Source: Clostridiales bacterium
GTDB taxonomy: Bacteria; Bacillota; Clostridia; Oscillospirales; Oscillospiraceae
Assembly: GCA_003150355.1 (NCBI GenBank)
Contig: QAMJ01000023.1
Coordinates: 124,001 to 188,000 of the forward strand
Direction of reading: 5' to 3'
Length of the DNA: 64,000 bases
The notes under the pieces were generated by a model. It searched no databases. It was not told where the DNA came from and saw only the letters and a list, made by a program, of their open reading frames with translations. Below, piece by piece: positions 50,775 through 58,996 of the stretch (positions are counted from its first letter, which is position 1; the number at the start of each line of letters is the position of its first letter). The translations under genes were made by a program, and so were the position numbers.

Positions 50775-51215
50775 ATGAACGAGACAAACTACATAAAGCT
50801 TGAGTTTCCGAGCAGAAGCAGCAACGAGGGCTTTGCCCGCGCAGCGGCAGCAGCATTCGCAGCGCAGCTTGACCCGAACATGGAGGAGCTGGGAGATATC
50901 CGCACAGCCGTATCCGAGGCGGTGACGAACGCCATCGTCCACGCCTATCCCGATACGATAGGCCGCGTCAGCATGCGCCTGCGCATACTCGGCGGCAGTA
51001 CGCTCGAGATATCCGTGCGCGACTGGGGGCGCGGTATTGAAAACGTCGATAAGGCGATGGAGCCGCTCTACAGCACCGGCGGCGAGGACAGAAGCGGCAT
51101 GGGCTTTACGATAATGGGCAGCTTCATGGACAAGCTCCGTGTGCGCTCTACTCCCGGCAAGGGCACGACCGTCACTATGCAGAAATACATATGCCCCCGG
51201 ATGAGCCAGCGATGA
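50775..51215 (+). CDS. spoIIAB: Anti-sigma-F factor SpoIIAB
   Basis: A 146-residue GHKL-type ATPase/kinase. The N-box helix AVSEAVTNAIVHAYP near residue 45, the G1 box DWGRGIEN near 82 and the G2 region GFTIMGSF near 115 are clear. It binds sigma-F and phosphorylates SpoIIAA. The ATG at 50775 follows GAGGAGAGG; the frame open from 50670 lies inside spoIIAA. The stop overlaps the sigF start. Confidence 0.95.
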   Translation: MNETNYIKLEFPSRSSNEGFARAAAAAFAAQLDPNMEELGDIRTAVSEAVTNAIVHAYPDTIGRVSMRLRILGGSTLEISVRDWGRGIENVDKAMEPLYSTGGEDRSGMGFTIMGSFMDKLRVRSTPGKGTTVTMQKYICPRMSQR

Positions 51216-51919
51216 GCGGGGATATCTACGACGCGATACGCCTTGCAAAGCAGGGCGACCGTGACGCGGCGGAGCGGCTGGTCGAGGAGAATTCCGGACT
51301 TATCTGGAGCGTCGCGCGCCGGTTCTTCGGACGCGGCGTTGACCCGGACGATCTATACCAGCTCGGCTGCGTCGGCTTCCTTAAAGCGATAGACGGCTTT
51401 GACGAGGGCTACGGTACTCGTTTTTCTACCTATGCCGTGCCGAAGATATCCGGCGAGATACGCCGCTTCCTGCGCGACGACGGGACGGTCAAGGTGAGCC
51501 GCGGCATCAAGGAGCAGGCCGCGAAGATACGTCAGGCGCGTATAAAGCTTGAACAGCGCATAGGACGTGAGCCGACGATGTCTGAGCTTTCGCGCGAGAC
51601 GGGCATAGCGCCCGAGGACATTGCCTTTGCCGAGACGGCGACTGGGCCTGCCGACAGTATCCAGCGCGAGACGGGGGAGGACGGCTTCACGCTTGAGCTT
51701 GTCCTCGGCGACTACGGCGCGGAGGACAAGCTTGTTGAATATGTTGCGCTGCGCGCAGCGATAGAGACGCTGCCGGAGCGCGAGCGGCAGGTGATAGCCC
51801 TGCGCTTTTACCACGGCATGACACAGCAGAACTGCGCGAAGGTCATGCACGTCTCGCAGGTGCAGATATCCCGGCTTGAGCGCCGCGCGGTGGAGCTCCT
51901 GCGTGAAAAGCTCGAATAG
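51212..51919 (+). CDS. sigF: Forespore sigma factor SigF
   Basis: A 235-residue sporulation sigma factor that directs the first forespore-specific transcription. Region 2 includes PDDLYQLGCVGFLKAIDGFD near residue 45 and TRFSTYAVPKISGEIRR near 69. Regions 3 and 4 follow, ending in a helix-turn-helix (QNCAKVMHVSQVQISRLERR near 205). The ATG at 51212 overlaps the spoIIAB stop as ATGA; an in-frame ATG at 51191 is possible but less well placed. Length and operon order match known SigF. Confidence 0.95.
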   Translation: MSGDIYDAIRLAKQGDRDAAERLVEENSGLIWSVARRFFGRGVDPDDLYQLGCVGFLKAIDGFDEGYGTRFSTYAVPKISGEIRRFLRDDGTVKVSRGIKEQAAKIRQARIKLEQRIGREPTMSELSRETGIAPEDIAFAETATGPADSIQRETGEDGFTLELVLGDYGAEDKLVEYVALRAAIETLPERERQVIALRFYHGMTQQNCAKVMHVSQVQISRLERRAVELLREKLE

Positions 51920-51937
51920 GCAAATAGACTATGATCT

Positions 51938-51974
51938 GAAAAGACCGGAGGGAATTATTCCCACCGGTCTTTTC
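51938..51974. terminator. Bidirectional terminator after sigF
   Basis: An 11-bp outer stem (51938-51948 with 51964-51974) plus an inner GGGAA/TTCCC stem separated by one mismatch, with A and T flanks. It lies between sigF and the convergent GH25 gene. Confidence 0.8.
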
Positions 51975-51995
51975 GAATGGTTCTTTGGCGAGCTG

Positions 51996-53012
51996 TTAAA
52001 AAATAACATTCATATCAACGATACCGCGTATGCCGTTGACGGTGCCTTTCTCCGTAAATTGCCAGATATCGTAGCGCCCGCTGAAGTTCGGCAGACGCCC
52101 GCCGCGGGTGTAGTTTGCAAGCCATATCATGTGCGGCTCTATCGAATTGTAAGCGATGTGCTCCACAAAGAAGTAGAGCCCGGAATAAACTCCCGTCCTG
52201 TATCCTGCGTCTCTGATGCGCTTGCAGAAAGCGGCGATTATCTCGTCGCGCGCAGCCTTGCTTAGCCTGTCGCAGCGCCCCTTTGGATAGTCGCCCGACT
52301 GCTCGATATCGAAGAATATCGGGTACTCGAGCTCCGTTCCGTTGAGGCAGCTCAGGACAAAGTTTGCCTCATCCACGGCCTCCTTGGCTGTCACGGCTGT
52401 CGAGTAAAAATATACGCCAAGGTCGATCCCGGCCTTTTTCGCGTTGCGCAGGTTCTGGGCAAAACAGGAGTCGGGATAGATGAGCCCCGTCTCCCAGCCG
52501 CGGCCGCCGGCGCGGAGTATCGCAAAGTCAATGCCCTGCGCCTTTACCGCCGGCCAGTTGATGCCCTTGTTGTAGAAGGACACGTCAATGCCGAGTGCGC
52601 TTGCCTTCGCCCCGTCCTGCCCAAAGTAATAAAGCTTACCATCGACCTGCTGCAAGCCTGTGCGCATCCTGCCGAAAGCGTCGTAATTATATAGCTTGCC
52701 GTCCTCCTCTATCCAGCCGCGCTCAAGGGAATAGACCGGCTCTGGCGTCGGCTGCGGCGTCTGCACGGGAAGCGGCGCCGGCTGAACCTCGGAGGAGGGG
52801 AGCACCGCGGCTTCCTGGTCGGCGGGTGCGTCGAATGCAGACGCAGCCACGGCCGGCGCAGACTCCGTGCGCTGCGCGGAATAGTAGCGCAGACGGGGGA
52901 GGAGTATAAGACCCGCAATTATAACTGAAAGACAGGGCAGGAGTATGATGAGAACGCACTCGTTTCTTGGCTCGTTCATCTTCTCCCACAGCAGCCTGAA
53001 GAAATTTCTCAT
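51996..53012 (-). CDS. GH25-type peptidoglycan hydrolase with membrane anchor
   Basis: A 338-residue protein. A membrane helix near residues 19-38 is followed by a Pro, Ala, Glu-rich spacer. A choline-binding-like WG repeat segment (EDGKLYNYDAFGRMRTGLQQ near 122) precedes a C-terminal glycoside hydrolase family 25 domain. Catalytic acidic residues sit in GIDVSFYNKGINW near 154 and FFDIEQSGDY near 239. It should cut muramic-acid links while staying membrane-tethered. It has its own consensus promoter. Its place next to sigF is suggestive of a spore or wall-remodelling role, but no sporulation promoter was recognised. Confidence 0.87.
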   Translation of the reverse strand: MRNFFRLLWEKMNEPRNECVLIILLPCLSVIIAGLILLPRLRYYSAQRTESAPAVAASAFDAPADQEAAVLPSSEVQPAPLPVQTPQPTPEPVYSLERGWIEEDGKLYNYDAFGRMRTGLQQVDGKLYYFGQDGAKASALGIDVSFYNKGINWPAVKAQGIDFAILRAGGRGWETGLIYPDSCFAQNLRNAKKAGIDLGVYFYSTAVTAKEAVDEANFVLSCLNGTELEYPIFFDIEQSGDYPKGRCDRLSKAARDEIIAAFCKRIRDAGYRTGVYSGLYFFVEHIAYNSIEPHMIWLANYTRGGRLPNFSGRYDIWQFTEKGTVNGIRGIVDMNVIF

Positions 53013-53051
53013 ACGGTAAAATCGTCTCCGGAATGGAATATGTACCGTTAC

Positions 53052-53080
53052 ATAGTACTATCCCGCAGGGCAAATGTCAA
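53052..53080 (-). promoter_or_regulatory. Promoter of the GH25 gene
   Basis: On the minus strand TTGACA (53080-53075), 17 nt, TACTAT (53057-53052), about 40 bases before the start codon. Confidence 0.65.
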
Positions 53081-53134
53081 ACAATATGGGCGTGACGGCG
53101 CGGATAAATGTCTTGGCAATCGTCATTTAGCCCA

Positions 53135-53163
53135 TTGAATGTGGGGCGCGCTTGTGATAAAAT
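53135..53163 (+). promoter_or_regulatory. Promoter of pcrA, apparently without a leader
   Basis: TTGAAT, 17 nt, TAAAAT. The expected transcription start falls at about 53170, immediately before the ATG at 53171, and no Shine-Dalgarno is visible. Confidence 0.5.
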
Positions 53164-53170
53164 CGGACAC

Positions 53171-55540
53171 ATGATGACTGATTTTGAAAAAAACTACATA
53201 GAAGCGCGCAAAGCTGTTGTGCGCGGTGATTTCCAGAACCTGAACCCCATGCAGCAGGAGGCCGTTTTAGCGACTGAGGGGCCGCTGCTGATACTCGCGG
53301 GGGCGGGCAGCGGGAAGACCACCGTGCTCATAAACCGCGTTGCGAATCTTCTGCGTTACGGCAGAGCCGGAGACAGTGACGAGATACCTGAGGATGCTGA
53401 CGAGGAGCAGCTTGAGATCCTCAGAGCAGGGGGCGACAGAGCCCGCCGTCTCGCCGCGCTCGACCCGGTCGACCCATGGCGCATCCTTGCAATAACCTTT
53501 ACGAACAAGGCGGCCGACGAACTCAAGGCGCGCCTTGAAAGTATGCTCGGCGAACAGGCGCAGGATATCTGGGCCTGCACGTTCCATTCCGCCTGTGTGC
53601 GCATCCTGCGCCGCGGTGCGGAGCGGCTGGGCTATACAAGCAGCTTCACGATCTACGATACCGCCGACAGCCTGAGCCTTCTCAAGCGCATTATCAAGGA
53701 CATGGAGCTTGACGATAAGATGTACGCTGCGAAGTCCGTTATCGGCGAGATAAGCCGTGCGAAGGACAGCTGCATCTCCGCCGAGGAGTACCGCAAGAAC
53801 GCTGAGCTTTCGGGCGACCTGCGCCGCAGGACGATCGGGCGCATATACGCGGAGTATTCCCGCCGCTGCTTCTCGGCCAACGCCATGGATTTTGACGACC
53901 TTATTTACAACACTGTCAAGCTCCTTGACACAAACGACGATATACGCGATTATTGGCAGCGCCGCTTCAGATACGTGCTCATCGACGAATATCAGGATAC
54001 GAATAATCTCCAGTTCCGGCTCGCGGAGCTGCTGTCCGGCGGCTGGGGGAATATCTGCGTTGTCGGCGATGACGACCAGAGCATATATAAATTCCGCGGC
54101 GCGACGATCGAGAACATCCTCAGCTTTGAGAGCCAGCACAAGCACTGCCGCACCATCCGCCTTGAGCAGAACTACCGCAGCACAGGGCATATCCTCGGCG
54201 CGGCAAACGCCGTCATCAGCCATAACGAGCAGCGCAAGGGCAAAAATCTCTGGACTGACCGCGGCGACGGTGACCTTGTGGAGCTCTTCACCGCGGATAA
54301 CGAGCACGCCGAGGCGCAGTTCGTCGTCTCAACGATCATGGGCAGCTACGGCCGCGGCGCGAACTGGCGCGACCATGCCGTGCTCTACCGCATGAACGCG
54401 CAGTCAAACCAGCTTGAGTACGCCCTCAAGCGCAACAGCATCCCTTACCGCGTCGTCGGCGGTACGCGCTTCTTTGACCGCGCTGAGGTCAAGGATATGC
54501 TCGCGTACCTGAGCGTCATTGCCTCCCCGGCGGACGATCTGCGTATTTCGAGGATCATCAACGTACCCGCAAGGGGCATCGGCGCAAAGTCTATCGACAC
54601 CGTACGCGAACTTGCACAGGTAAACGGCTGCCCGATGTTCGAGATCCTCGACAAGGCAGACGATTACCCCGAGCTCCAGCGCTCTGCAATAAAGCTCAGG
54701 AACTTTGCAAACTTCATAAAAGAGCTGCGCGAGTATGCAAAGACGGCGACACCCGACGCGCTGTATGACGAGCTGCTTGCTAAAACCGGCTACGTCCTCG
54801 CGCTTGAGACCAAGGGTACTGTCGATGATATTGCCCGCGTCGAGAACGTGCGTGAGCTTAAAACGAGCATCATTGACTACATGAAGGAGTCCGGGGACAA
54901 TACCCTTGAGGGCTACCTTGCAAATGTCGCACTCTATACGGATATGGACAGCTACGACCCGGACGCTGACTGCGTCATACTCATGACCATGCACAGCGCC
55001 AAGGGGCTTGAGTTCCCGACGGTCTTTGTCGTCGGCATGGAGGATGGCATTTTCCCGAGTATGCGGGCGATCGGCGAAGGGGACGAAATGGAGGAGGAGC
55101 GCCGCCTTTGCTATGTGGCTATCACCCGCGCAAAGGAAAGGCTCTACCTCACCTGCGCGCGCCAGCGTATGATCTTTGGCCGCACAACGATGAACAAGCT
55201 CTCCCGCTTCGTCTCCGAGATACCGGAGGAGCATCTGCATAAGAACACACCCTCCTACGAAAAGCGTGAAAAGACGTGGGAGGAGCGCAAGGCGCAGCAC
55301 CGCCCGCGCTTCAAGGATAAGGGGCTGAGCTTTGCGGCCTCCGCACCGGAGACGCCGAAGCCGGAGAACACTGAGACTTTCGCTCTCGGCGACAGTGTCA
55401 GGCACAAGGCTTTCGGCAGCGGTGTTATCACAAAGATGTCGCCTATGGGCGGGGACTATCTGATAGAGATAAACTTTGAGAGCGTAGGCGTGAAGAAGCT
55501 TATGCTGCGCGCCGCGGCTCAGTATATGACCAAAGAATAG
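53171..55540 (+). CDS. pcrA: UvrD/PcrA-type DNA helicase
   Basis: A 789-residue superfamily 1A 3'-5' helicase used in repair and replication-conflict resolution. Motif I AGAGSGKTTV lies near residue 42, motif II LIDEYQDTNN near 271, TMHSAKGLEFPTV near 612 and VAITRAKERLY near 654. The C-terminal 60 residues form the Tudor-like RNA-polymerase-binding region seen in PcrA. The start is the ATG pair at 53171/53174; the earlier open frame from 53108 includes the promoter. It heads a run with fumarase and malic enzyme genes only 16 bases on. Confidence 0.94.
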   Translation: MMTDFEKNYIEARKAVVRGDFQNLNPMQQEAVLATEGPLLILAGAGSGKTTVLINRVANLLRYGRAGDSDEIPEDADEEQLEILRAGGDRARRLAALDPVDPWRILAITFTNKAADELKARLESMLGEQAQDIWACTFHSACVRILRRGAERLGYTSSFTIYDTADSLSLLKRIIKDMELDDKMYAAKSVIGEISRAKDSCISAEEYRKNAELSGDLRRRTIGRIYAEYSRRCFSANAMDFDDLIYNTVKLLDTNDDIRDYWQRRFRYVLIDEYQDTNNLQFRLAELLSGGWGNICVVGDDDQSIYKFRGATIENILSFESQHKHCRTIRLEQNYRSTGHILGAANAVISHNEQRKGKNLWTDRGDGDLVELFTADNEHAEAQFVVSTIMGSYGRGANWRDHAVLYRMNAQSNQLEYALKRNSIPYRVVGGTRFFDRAEVKDMLAYLSVIASPADDLRISRIINVPARGIGAKSIDTVRELAQVNGCPMFEILDKADDYPELQRSAIKLRNFANFIKELREYAKTATPDALYDELLAKTGYVLALETKGTVDDIARVENVRELKTSIIDYMKESGDNTLEGYLANVALYTDMDSYDPDADCVILMTMHSAKGLEFPTVFVVGMEDGIFPSMRAIGEGDEMEEERRLCYVAITRAKERLYLTCARQRMIFGRTTMNKLSRFVSEIPEEHLHKNTPSYEKREKTWEERKAQHRPRFKDKGLSFAASAPETPKPENTETFALGDSVRHKAFGSGVITKMSPMGGDYLIEINFESVGVKKLMLRAAAQYMTKE

Positions 55541-55556
55541 AAAGCCGGTGCATGAA

Positions 55557-56396
55557 ATGAGAGAGCTTTCAGCGGAGATCATCCGCGGCGAGGTCAGCCG
55601 CCTGTGCAGGGAGGCGAATCTGCGCCTGCCTGACGATATCAGCTGCGCACTGCGTGAGGCGCAGCGTAACGAGCCGTGGCCGGTGGCCAAGGACACTCTC
55701 GGCGTGCTGTGCGATAATATGTGCGCGGCGAAAGAGAGCGGACTTCCGGTCTGCCAGGACACTGGCATGGCCTGCGTGTTCCTTGAGATTGGGCAGGACG
55801 TACACATAACGGGCGACCTGTACAGTGCGATAAACGCGGGTGTTGCCGACGGCTATGTAGAGGGCTATCTGCGCAAGAGCGTGGTCGCCGACCCGCTGCG
55901 CCGCGTGAATACCGAGAACAACACCCCCGCACTCATAACCGTTGACCTTGTACCGGGGGACAAAGTAAAGCTCACCGTTGCCCCTAAGGGCTTCGGCAGC
56001 GAGAACATGAGCCGCCTCAAAATGCTCAAGCCTGCGGACGGCGCGGAGGGCGTCAAGGACTTCGTCATCGAGACCGTGAAGCTCGCCGGGGCGAACCCCT
56101 GCCCGCCGGTGATACTCGGCGTAGGTATCGGCGGCAGCTTTGATAAGGTCGCGCAGCTTGCAAAGCATGCGCTGCTGCGCCCGATAGATCAGCCGAACCC
56201 GGATGAATACTACGCCGCGATGGAGCGGGAGCTGCTGGAGCGGATAAACGCCCTCGGCATCGGCCCACAGGGCTTCGGCGGGCACACCACCGCGCTCGGC
56301 GTGAATATTGAGACTATGCCCACGCACGTCGCGGGGCTGCCCGTGGCGGTCAACGTGAGCTGCCATGTGACGCGCCGCGCAAAAAGCGTACTGTGA
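55557..56396 (+). CDS. Class I fumarate hydratase, alpha subunit
   Basis: A 279-residue N-terminal half of the oxygen-sensitive Fe-S fumarase/tartrate dehydratase family. Cluster ligands and active-site residues are seen in LPVCQDTGMACVFLEIGQ near residue 62, and in LGVGIGGSFDKVAQLAK near 185 with HVTRRA at the end. It hydrates fumarate to malate (or dehydrates it) together with the beta subunit. The ATG at 55557 is chosen over a GTG nine bases earlier. The beta gene follows immediately. Confidence 0.92.
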   Translation: MRELSAEIIRGEVSRLCREANLRLPDDISCALREAQRNEPWPVAKDTLGVLCDNMCAAKESGLPVCQDTGMACVFLEIGQDVHITGDLYSAINAGVADGYVEGYLRKSVVADPLRRVNTENNTPALITVDLVPGDKVKLTVAPKGFGSENMSRLKMLKPADGAEGVKDFVIETVKLAGANPCPPVILGVGIGGSFDKVAQLAKHALLRPIDQPNPDEYYAAMERELLERINALGIGPQGFGGHTTALGVNIETMPTHVAGLPVAVNVSCHVTRRAKSVL

Positions 56397-56403
56397 GGTG
56401 CCT

Positions 56404-56964
56404 ATGGAATATGTGATGAGCTTCCCGGCGGACAAAGCGGAGCTTTCAAAGCTGTGCGCGGGCGATAAGCTGACAGTATCCGGGACGATATACACCGCGC
56501 GCGACGCCGCGCACAAGCGCCTGACGGAGCTTATAGCCTCCGGTGAGGAGCTGCCGTTGGATATCCGCGGCGCAGCGATATACTATGCCGGCCCCACCCC
56601 GGAGAAGCCGGGGCAGGTGATTGGCTCCTGCGGGCCGACGACCTCCGGGCGCATGGACGCTTATGCGCCGGGGCTCCTTGACCGCGGCCTTGCCGTTATG
56701 ATCGGCAAGGGGGACAGAAACGCCGCCGTCATTGACGCTATAGTCCGAAACGGCGCGGTGTACCTCGCCGCGATGGGCGGCGCGGGAGCGCTGATGGGCA
56801 GCTGCGTTAAGGCAGCGCGCATCGTGTGCTATGAAGATCTTGGCTGCGAGGCGATACGCGAGCTCAAGGTCGAGAATATGCCGCTCACCGTCGTCATTGA
56901 TTCTCAGGGGAACGACCTCTATAAGAGCGGCCCCGAAGCGTATCTCAAAAGTCTGGAGGACTGA
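56404..56964 (+). CDS. Class I fumarate hydratase, beta subunit
   Basis: A 186-residue C-terminal half of the two-subunit Fe-S fumarase. The segment IGSCGPTTSGRMDAYAPGLL near residue 75 and the MIGKGDRN loop near 100 are family hallmarks. GAGG lies five bases before the ATG at 56404, and the alpha gene stops eight bases before. The malic enzyme gene follows two bases after this stop, giving a fumarate to malate to pyruvate route in one operon. Confidence 0.93.
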   Translation: MEYVMSFPADKAELSKLCAGDKLTVSGTIYTARDAAHKRLTELIASGEELPLDIRGAAIYYAGPTPEKPGQVIGSCGPTTSGRMDAYAPGLLDRGLAVMIGKGDRNAAVIDAIVRNGAVYLAAMGGAGALMGSCVKAARIVCYEDLGCEAIRELKVENMPLTVVIDSQGNDLYKSGPEAYLKSLED

Positions 56965-56966
56965 AT

Positions 56967-58139
56967 ATGGACGTTATGGAGAAATCCCTCGCGCTGCACT
57001 ATGAGCGCCGGGGCAAAATAGAGATCGCCGCCCGCGTACCTGCCGACAGCAGTGAGGCACTGAGCCTTGCTTACACTCCGGGCGTCGCGAAGCCCTGCCT
57101 TGAAATTCAGAAAGACATCAACAAGAGCTATGAGCTGACCCGCCGCTGGAACACCGTCGCCGTCGTGACGGACGGAACCGCTGTGCTCGGCCTCGGCGAT
57201 ATCGGCCCGGAGGCCGGTATGCCCGTCATGGAGGGCAAGTGCCTGCTGTTCAAGGCTTTCGGCGATGTGGACGCTATCCCGCTCTGTGTGCGCTCCAAGG
57301 ATGTGGACGAGATCGTCAACACCGTTGCGCTGCTGGCAGGCTCTTTCGGCGGCGTGAACCTCGAGGATATCTCCGCGCCGCGCTGCTTTGAAATAGAGGA
57401 AAAGCTCAAGCAGCGCTGCGATATACCCATCTTCCATGACGACCAGCACGGCACGGCGGTCATAATGCTCGCCGCGCTGACGAATGCGCTCAAGCTCGTC
57501 GGGAAGAAGATGGAGGATATCAAGGTCGTCACTTCAGGCGCGGGTGCGGCGGGGACGGCGATAGTGAAGCTGCTTGTCTCACGCGGCGTGAAGAACGTAG
57601 TCATGACTGACCGGAGCGGCGCGATATATCAGGGACGCCCCGGCATGAACGGCGCAAAGCAGGAGATCGCCGCCATGACGAACCCGAACACGGAGCAGGG
57701 GAAGCTTGCCGATGTTATCCGCGGCGCGGATGTGTTCATCGGCGTGTCCGCTCCCGGCGTGCTGACGCAGGACATGATCCGCACGATGAACCGTGACGCC
57801 ATAATCTTTGCCTGCGCAAACCCCACACCCGAGATCATGCCGGACGAAGCCAAGGCCGCAGGCGCAGCCGTCGTCTGCACCGGGCGCAGCGATTATCCCA
57901 ATCAGGTCAATAACGTCCTTGCGTTCCCGGCAATATTCCGCGGCGCGCTCGACGCGAGAGCGTCGGATATCAACAGCGAGATGAAGATCGCAGCCGCGGA
58001 GGCGCTTGCCTTGCTCGTCTCGGATGAGGAGCTGAACGCCGATTATATCCTGCCCTACGCCTTTGACAAGCGCGTGCGAGAGACGGTCTCCAAGGCCGTG
58101 TTCGACGCAGCGCACCGCAGCGGCGTTGCAAGAATTTGA
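56967..58139 (+). CDS. NAD(P)-dependent malic enzyme
   Basis: A 390-residue short-form malic enzyme that oxidatively decarboxylates malate to pyruvate and CO2. The N-terminal motif LAYTPGVAKPCLEI contains the catalytic Tyr, DDQHGTAVIMLAAL near residue 157 contains the metal ligand and Lys/Asp neighbours, and SGAGAAGTAIVKLL near 190 is the dinucleotide loop. Length is normal for bacterial MaeB-type enzymes without the phosphotransacetylase tail. It closes the pcrA-fumarase-malic enzyme operon. Confidence 0.94.
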   Translation: MDVMEKSLALHYERRGKIEIAARVPADSSEALSLAYTPGVAKPCLEIQKDINKSYELTRRWNTVAVVTDGTAVLGLGDIGPEAGMPVMEGKCLLFKAFGDVDAIPLCVRSKDVDEIVNTVALLAGSFGGVNLEDISAPRCFEIEEKLKQRCDIPIFHDDQHGTAVIMLAALTNALKLVGKKMEDIKVVTSGAGAAGTAIVKLLVSRGVKNVVMTDRSGAIYQGRPGMNGAKQEIAAMTNPNTEQGKLADVIRGADVFIGVSAPGVLTQDMIRTMNRDAIIFACANPTPEIMPDEAKAAGAAVVCTGRSDYPNQVNNVLAFPAIFRGALDARASDINSEMKIAAAEALALLVSDEELNADYILPYAFDKRVRETVSKAVFDAAHRSGVARI

Positions 58140-58224
58140 TAAGATGTGGCAAGACTCACGGAAATGAGGATTACTTAATTGATGCTTACTACAACAACAA
58201 TAATAAAAGAAGGATTAACATATT

Positions 58225-58371
58225 GTGAAGATTGATATTAAAAAGGCCTTAGAAATAGGTGCTGGTGTATTGACTATTGCTGCTATATCAATTTTGGTAA
58301 TTTTCAACCAGGAAGACGAATTCGGTAATTTTTTGAAAAATGCGACCGAATTAGCTGCGAAAGTAAACTAA
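58225..58371 (+). CDS. Small single-helix membrane protein, A+T-rich, unknown function
   Basis: A 48-residue frame from GTG 58225 (MKIDIKKALEIGAGVLTIAA onward) with one hydrophobic segment near residues 11-27 and a charged tail. AAGAAGG lies about 11 bases before the GTG. Codon use is strikingly A+T-rich compared with the malic enzyme gene next to it, so it is probably acquired. A second frame overlaps its end and continues to 58474 (ending in HGWYLQNDD) but has no start codon. I do not recognise either. Confidence 0.4.
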   Translation: MKIDIKKALEIGAGVLTIAAISILVIFNQEDEFGNFLKNATELAAKVN

Positions 58372-58484
58372 GCGCATTTGACACTGAAATAAGCAACAGA
58401 GCATGGGGAGACCAAAAACCGCAAGACCCCAGTTATCATAGAGAACACGGCTGGTATCTCCAAAATGACGACTAATACGCGAAC

Positions 58485-58517
58485 AAACGTCACATCTACA
58501 TATGATGTGACGTTTTT
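58485..58517 (+). terminator. Terminator in the A+T-rich patch
   Basis: A 12-bp stem (58485-58496 with 58504-58515) with a seven-base loop and a T run. It would end plus-strand transcription before the tRNA gene. Confidence 0.65.
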
Positions 58518-58531
58518 AATAGCTCTAAAAA

Positions 58532-58569
58532 AGTGTCCTTACAGGATGTTCAAATCCTATAAGGACACT
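58532..58569 (-). terminator. Terminator of tRNA-Pro
   Basis: A 10-bp outer and 5-bp inner stem separated by one mismatch. Read on the minus strand it is followed by six T residues and lies six bases past the tRNA CCA end. Confidence 0.75.
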
Positions 58570-58574
58570 CTGCA

Positions 58575-58650
58575 TGGTCGGAGTGGGGAGATTTGAACTC
58601 CCGGCCTCTTGGTCCCGAACCAAGCGCGCTACCATCTGCGCTACACCCCG
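58575..58650 (-). tRNA. tRNA-Pro (CGG)
   Basis: The minus strand folds into a complete 76-base cloverleaf. A 7-bp acceptor stem (CGGGGTG with CACTCCG), a D arm, an anticodon stem CTTGG/CCAAG around the loop TTCGGGA (anticodon CGG), a five-base variable loop, a T arm GGGAG-TTCAAAT-CTCCC, and an encoded 3' CCA are all present. It reads the proline codon CCG. Confidence 0.95.
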
Positions 58651-58753
58651 TTAGACAGCTTTTATATTATAGTTTCCAAAGCCCGACTTGTCAAGCAAAA
58701 CTTAGTAATAAGTGAAAGAAATTGAAAATAAGCTTATAGCCGGGGGTGAGGCC

Positions 58754-58996
58754 TTGAAACTCAGACCGGCGGCCGTGGCCGTGATATTTGCCGCATTGAC
58801 ACTGCTGAAGCTGCTCTGCGGCGCTGACAGCATAAGCCGCAAGAACCCAACAGGGGAGAGCACAGCGGACTATATCGCGGCGCTTGGGCGGAGCCTGACC
58901 TCGGAAGGCGCAGATGAGGAGCTGCGGGAGGCCTTCTCTCAGCTAATTATCGGAGACCGCACTGACATACGGCAGACATTCCGAGGAAACTCATGA
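58754..58996 (+). CDS. Small membrane-anchored protein upstream of an M50 protease
   Basis: An 80-residue protein from TTG 58754 (MKLRPAAVAVIFAALTLLKL onward): a hydrophobic N-terminal segment serving as anchor or signal, then a charged helical region (AALGRSLTSEGADEELREAF near residue 39). GGGGGTGAGG lies directly upstream. A GTG at 58712 is possible but has no Shine-Dalgarno. The end overlaps the M50 protease start by 4 bases, so the two are coupled. By analogy with SpoIVFA-SpoIVFB it may regulate the protease; that is inference. Confidence 0.6.
   Translation: MKLRPAAVAVIFAALTLLKLLCGADSISRKNPTGESTADYIAALGRSLTSEGADEELREAFSQLIIGDRTDIRQTFRGNS

Noticed and set aside
58140..58650. Integrated mobile element with att sites at tRNA-Pro
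   Set aside because: No integrase gene and no direct repeat of the tRNA 3' end were found, so only an A+T-rich remnant is claimed.
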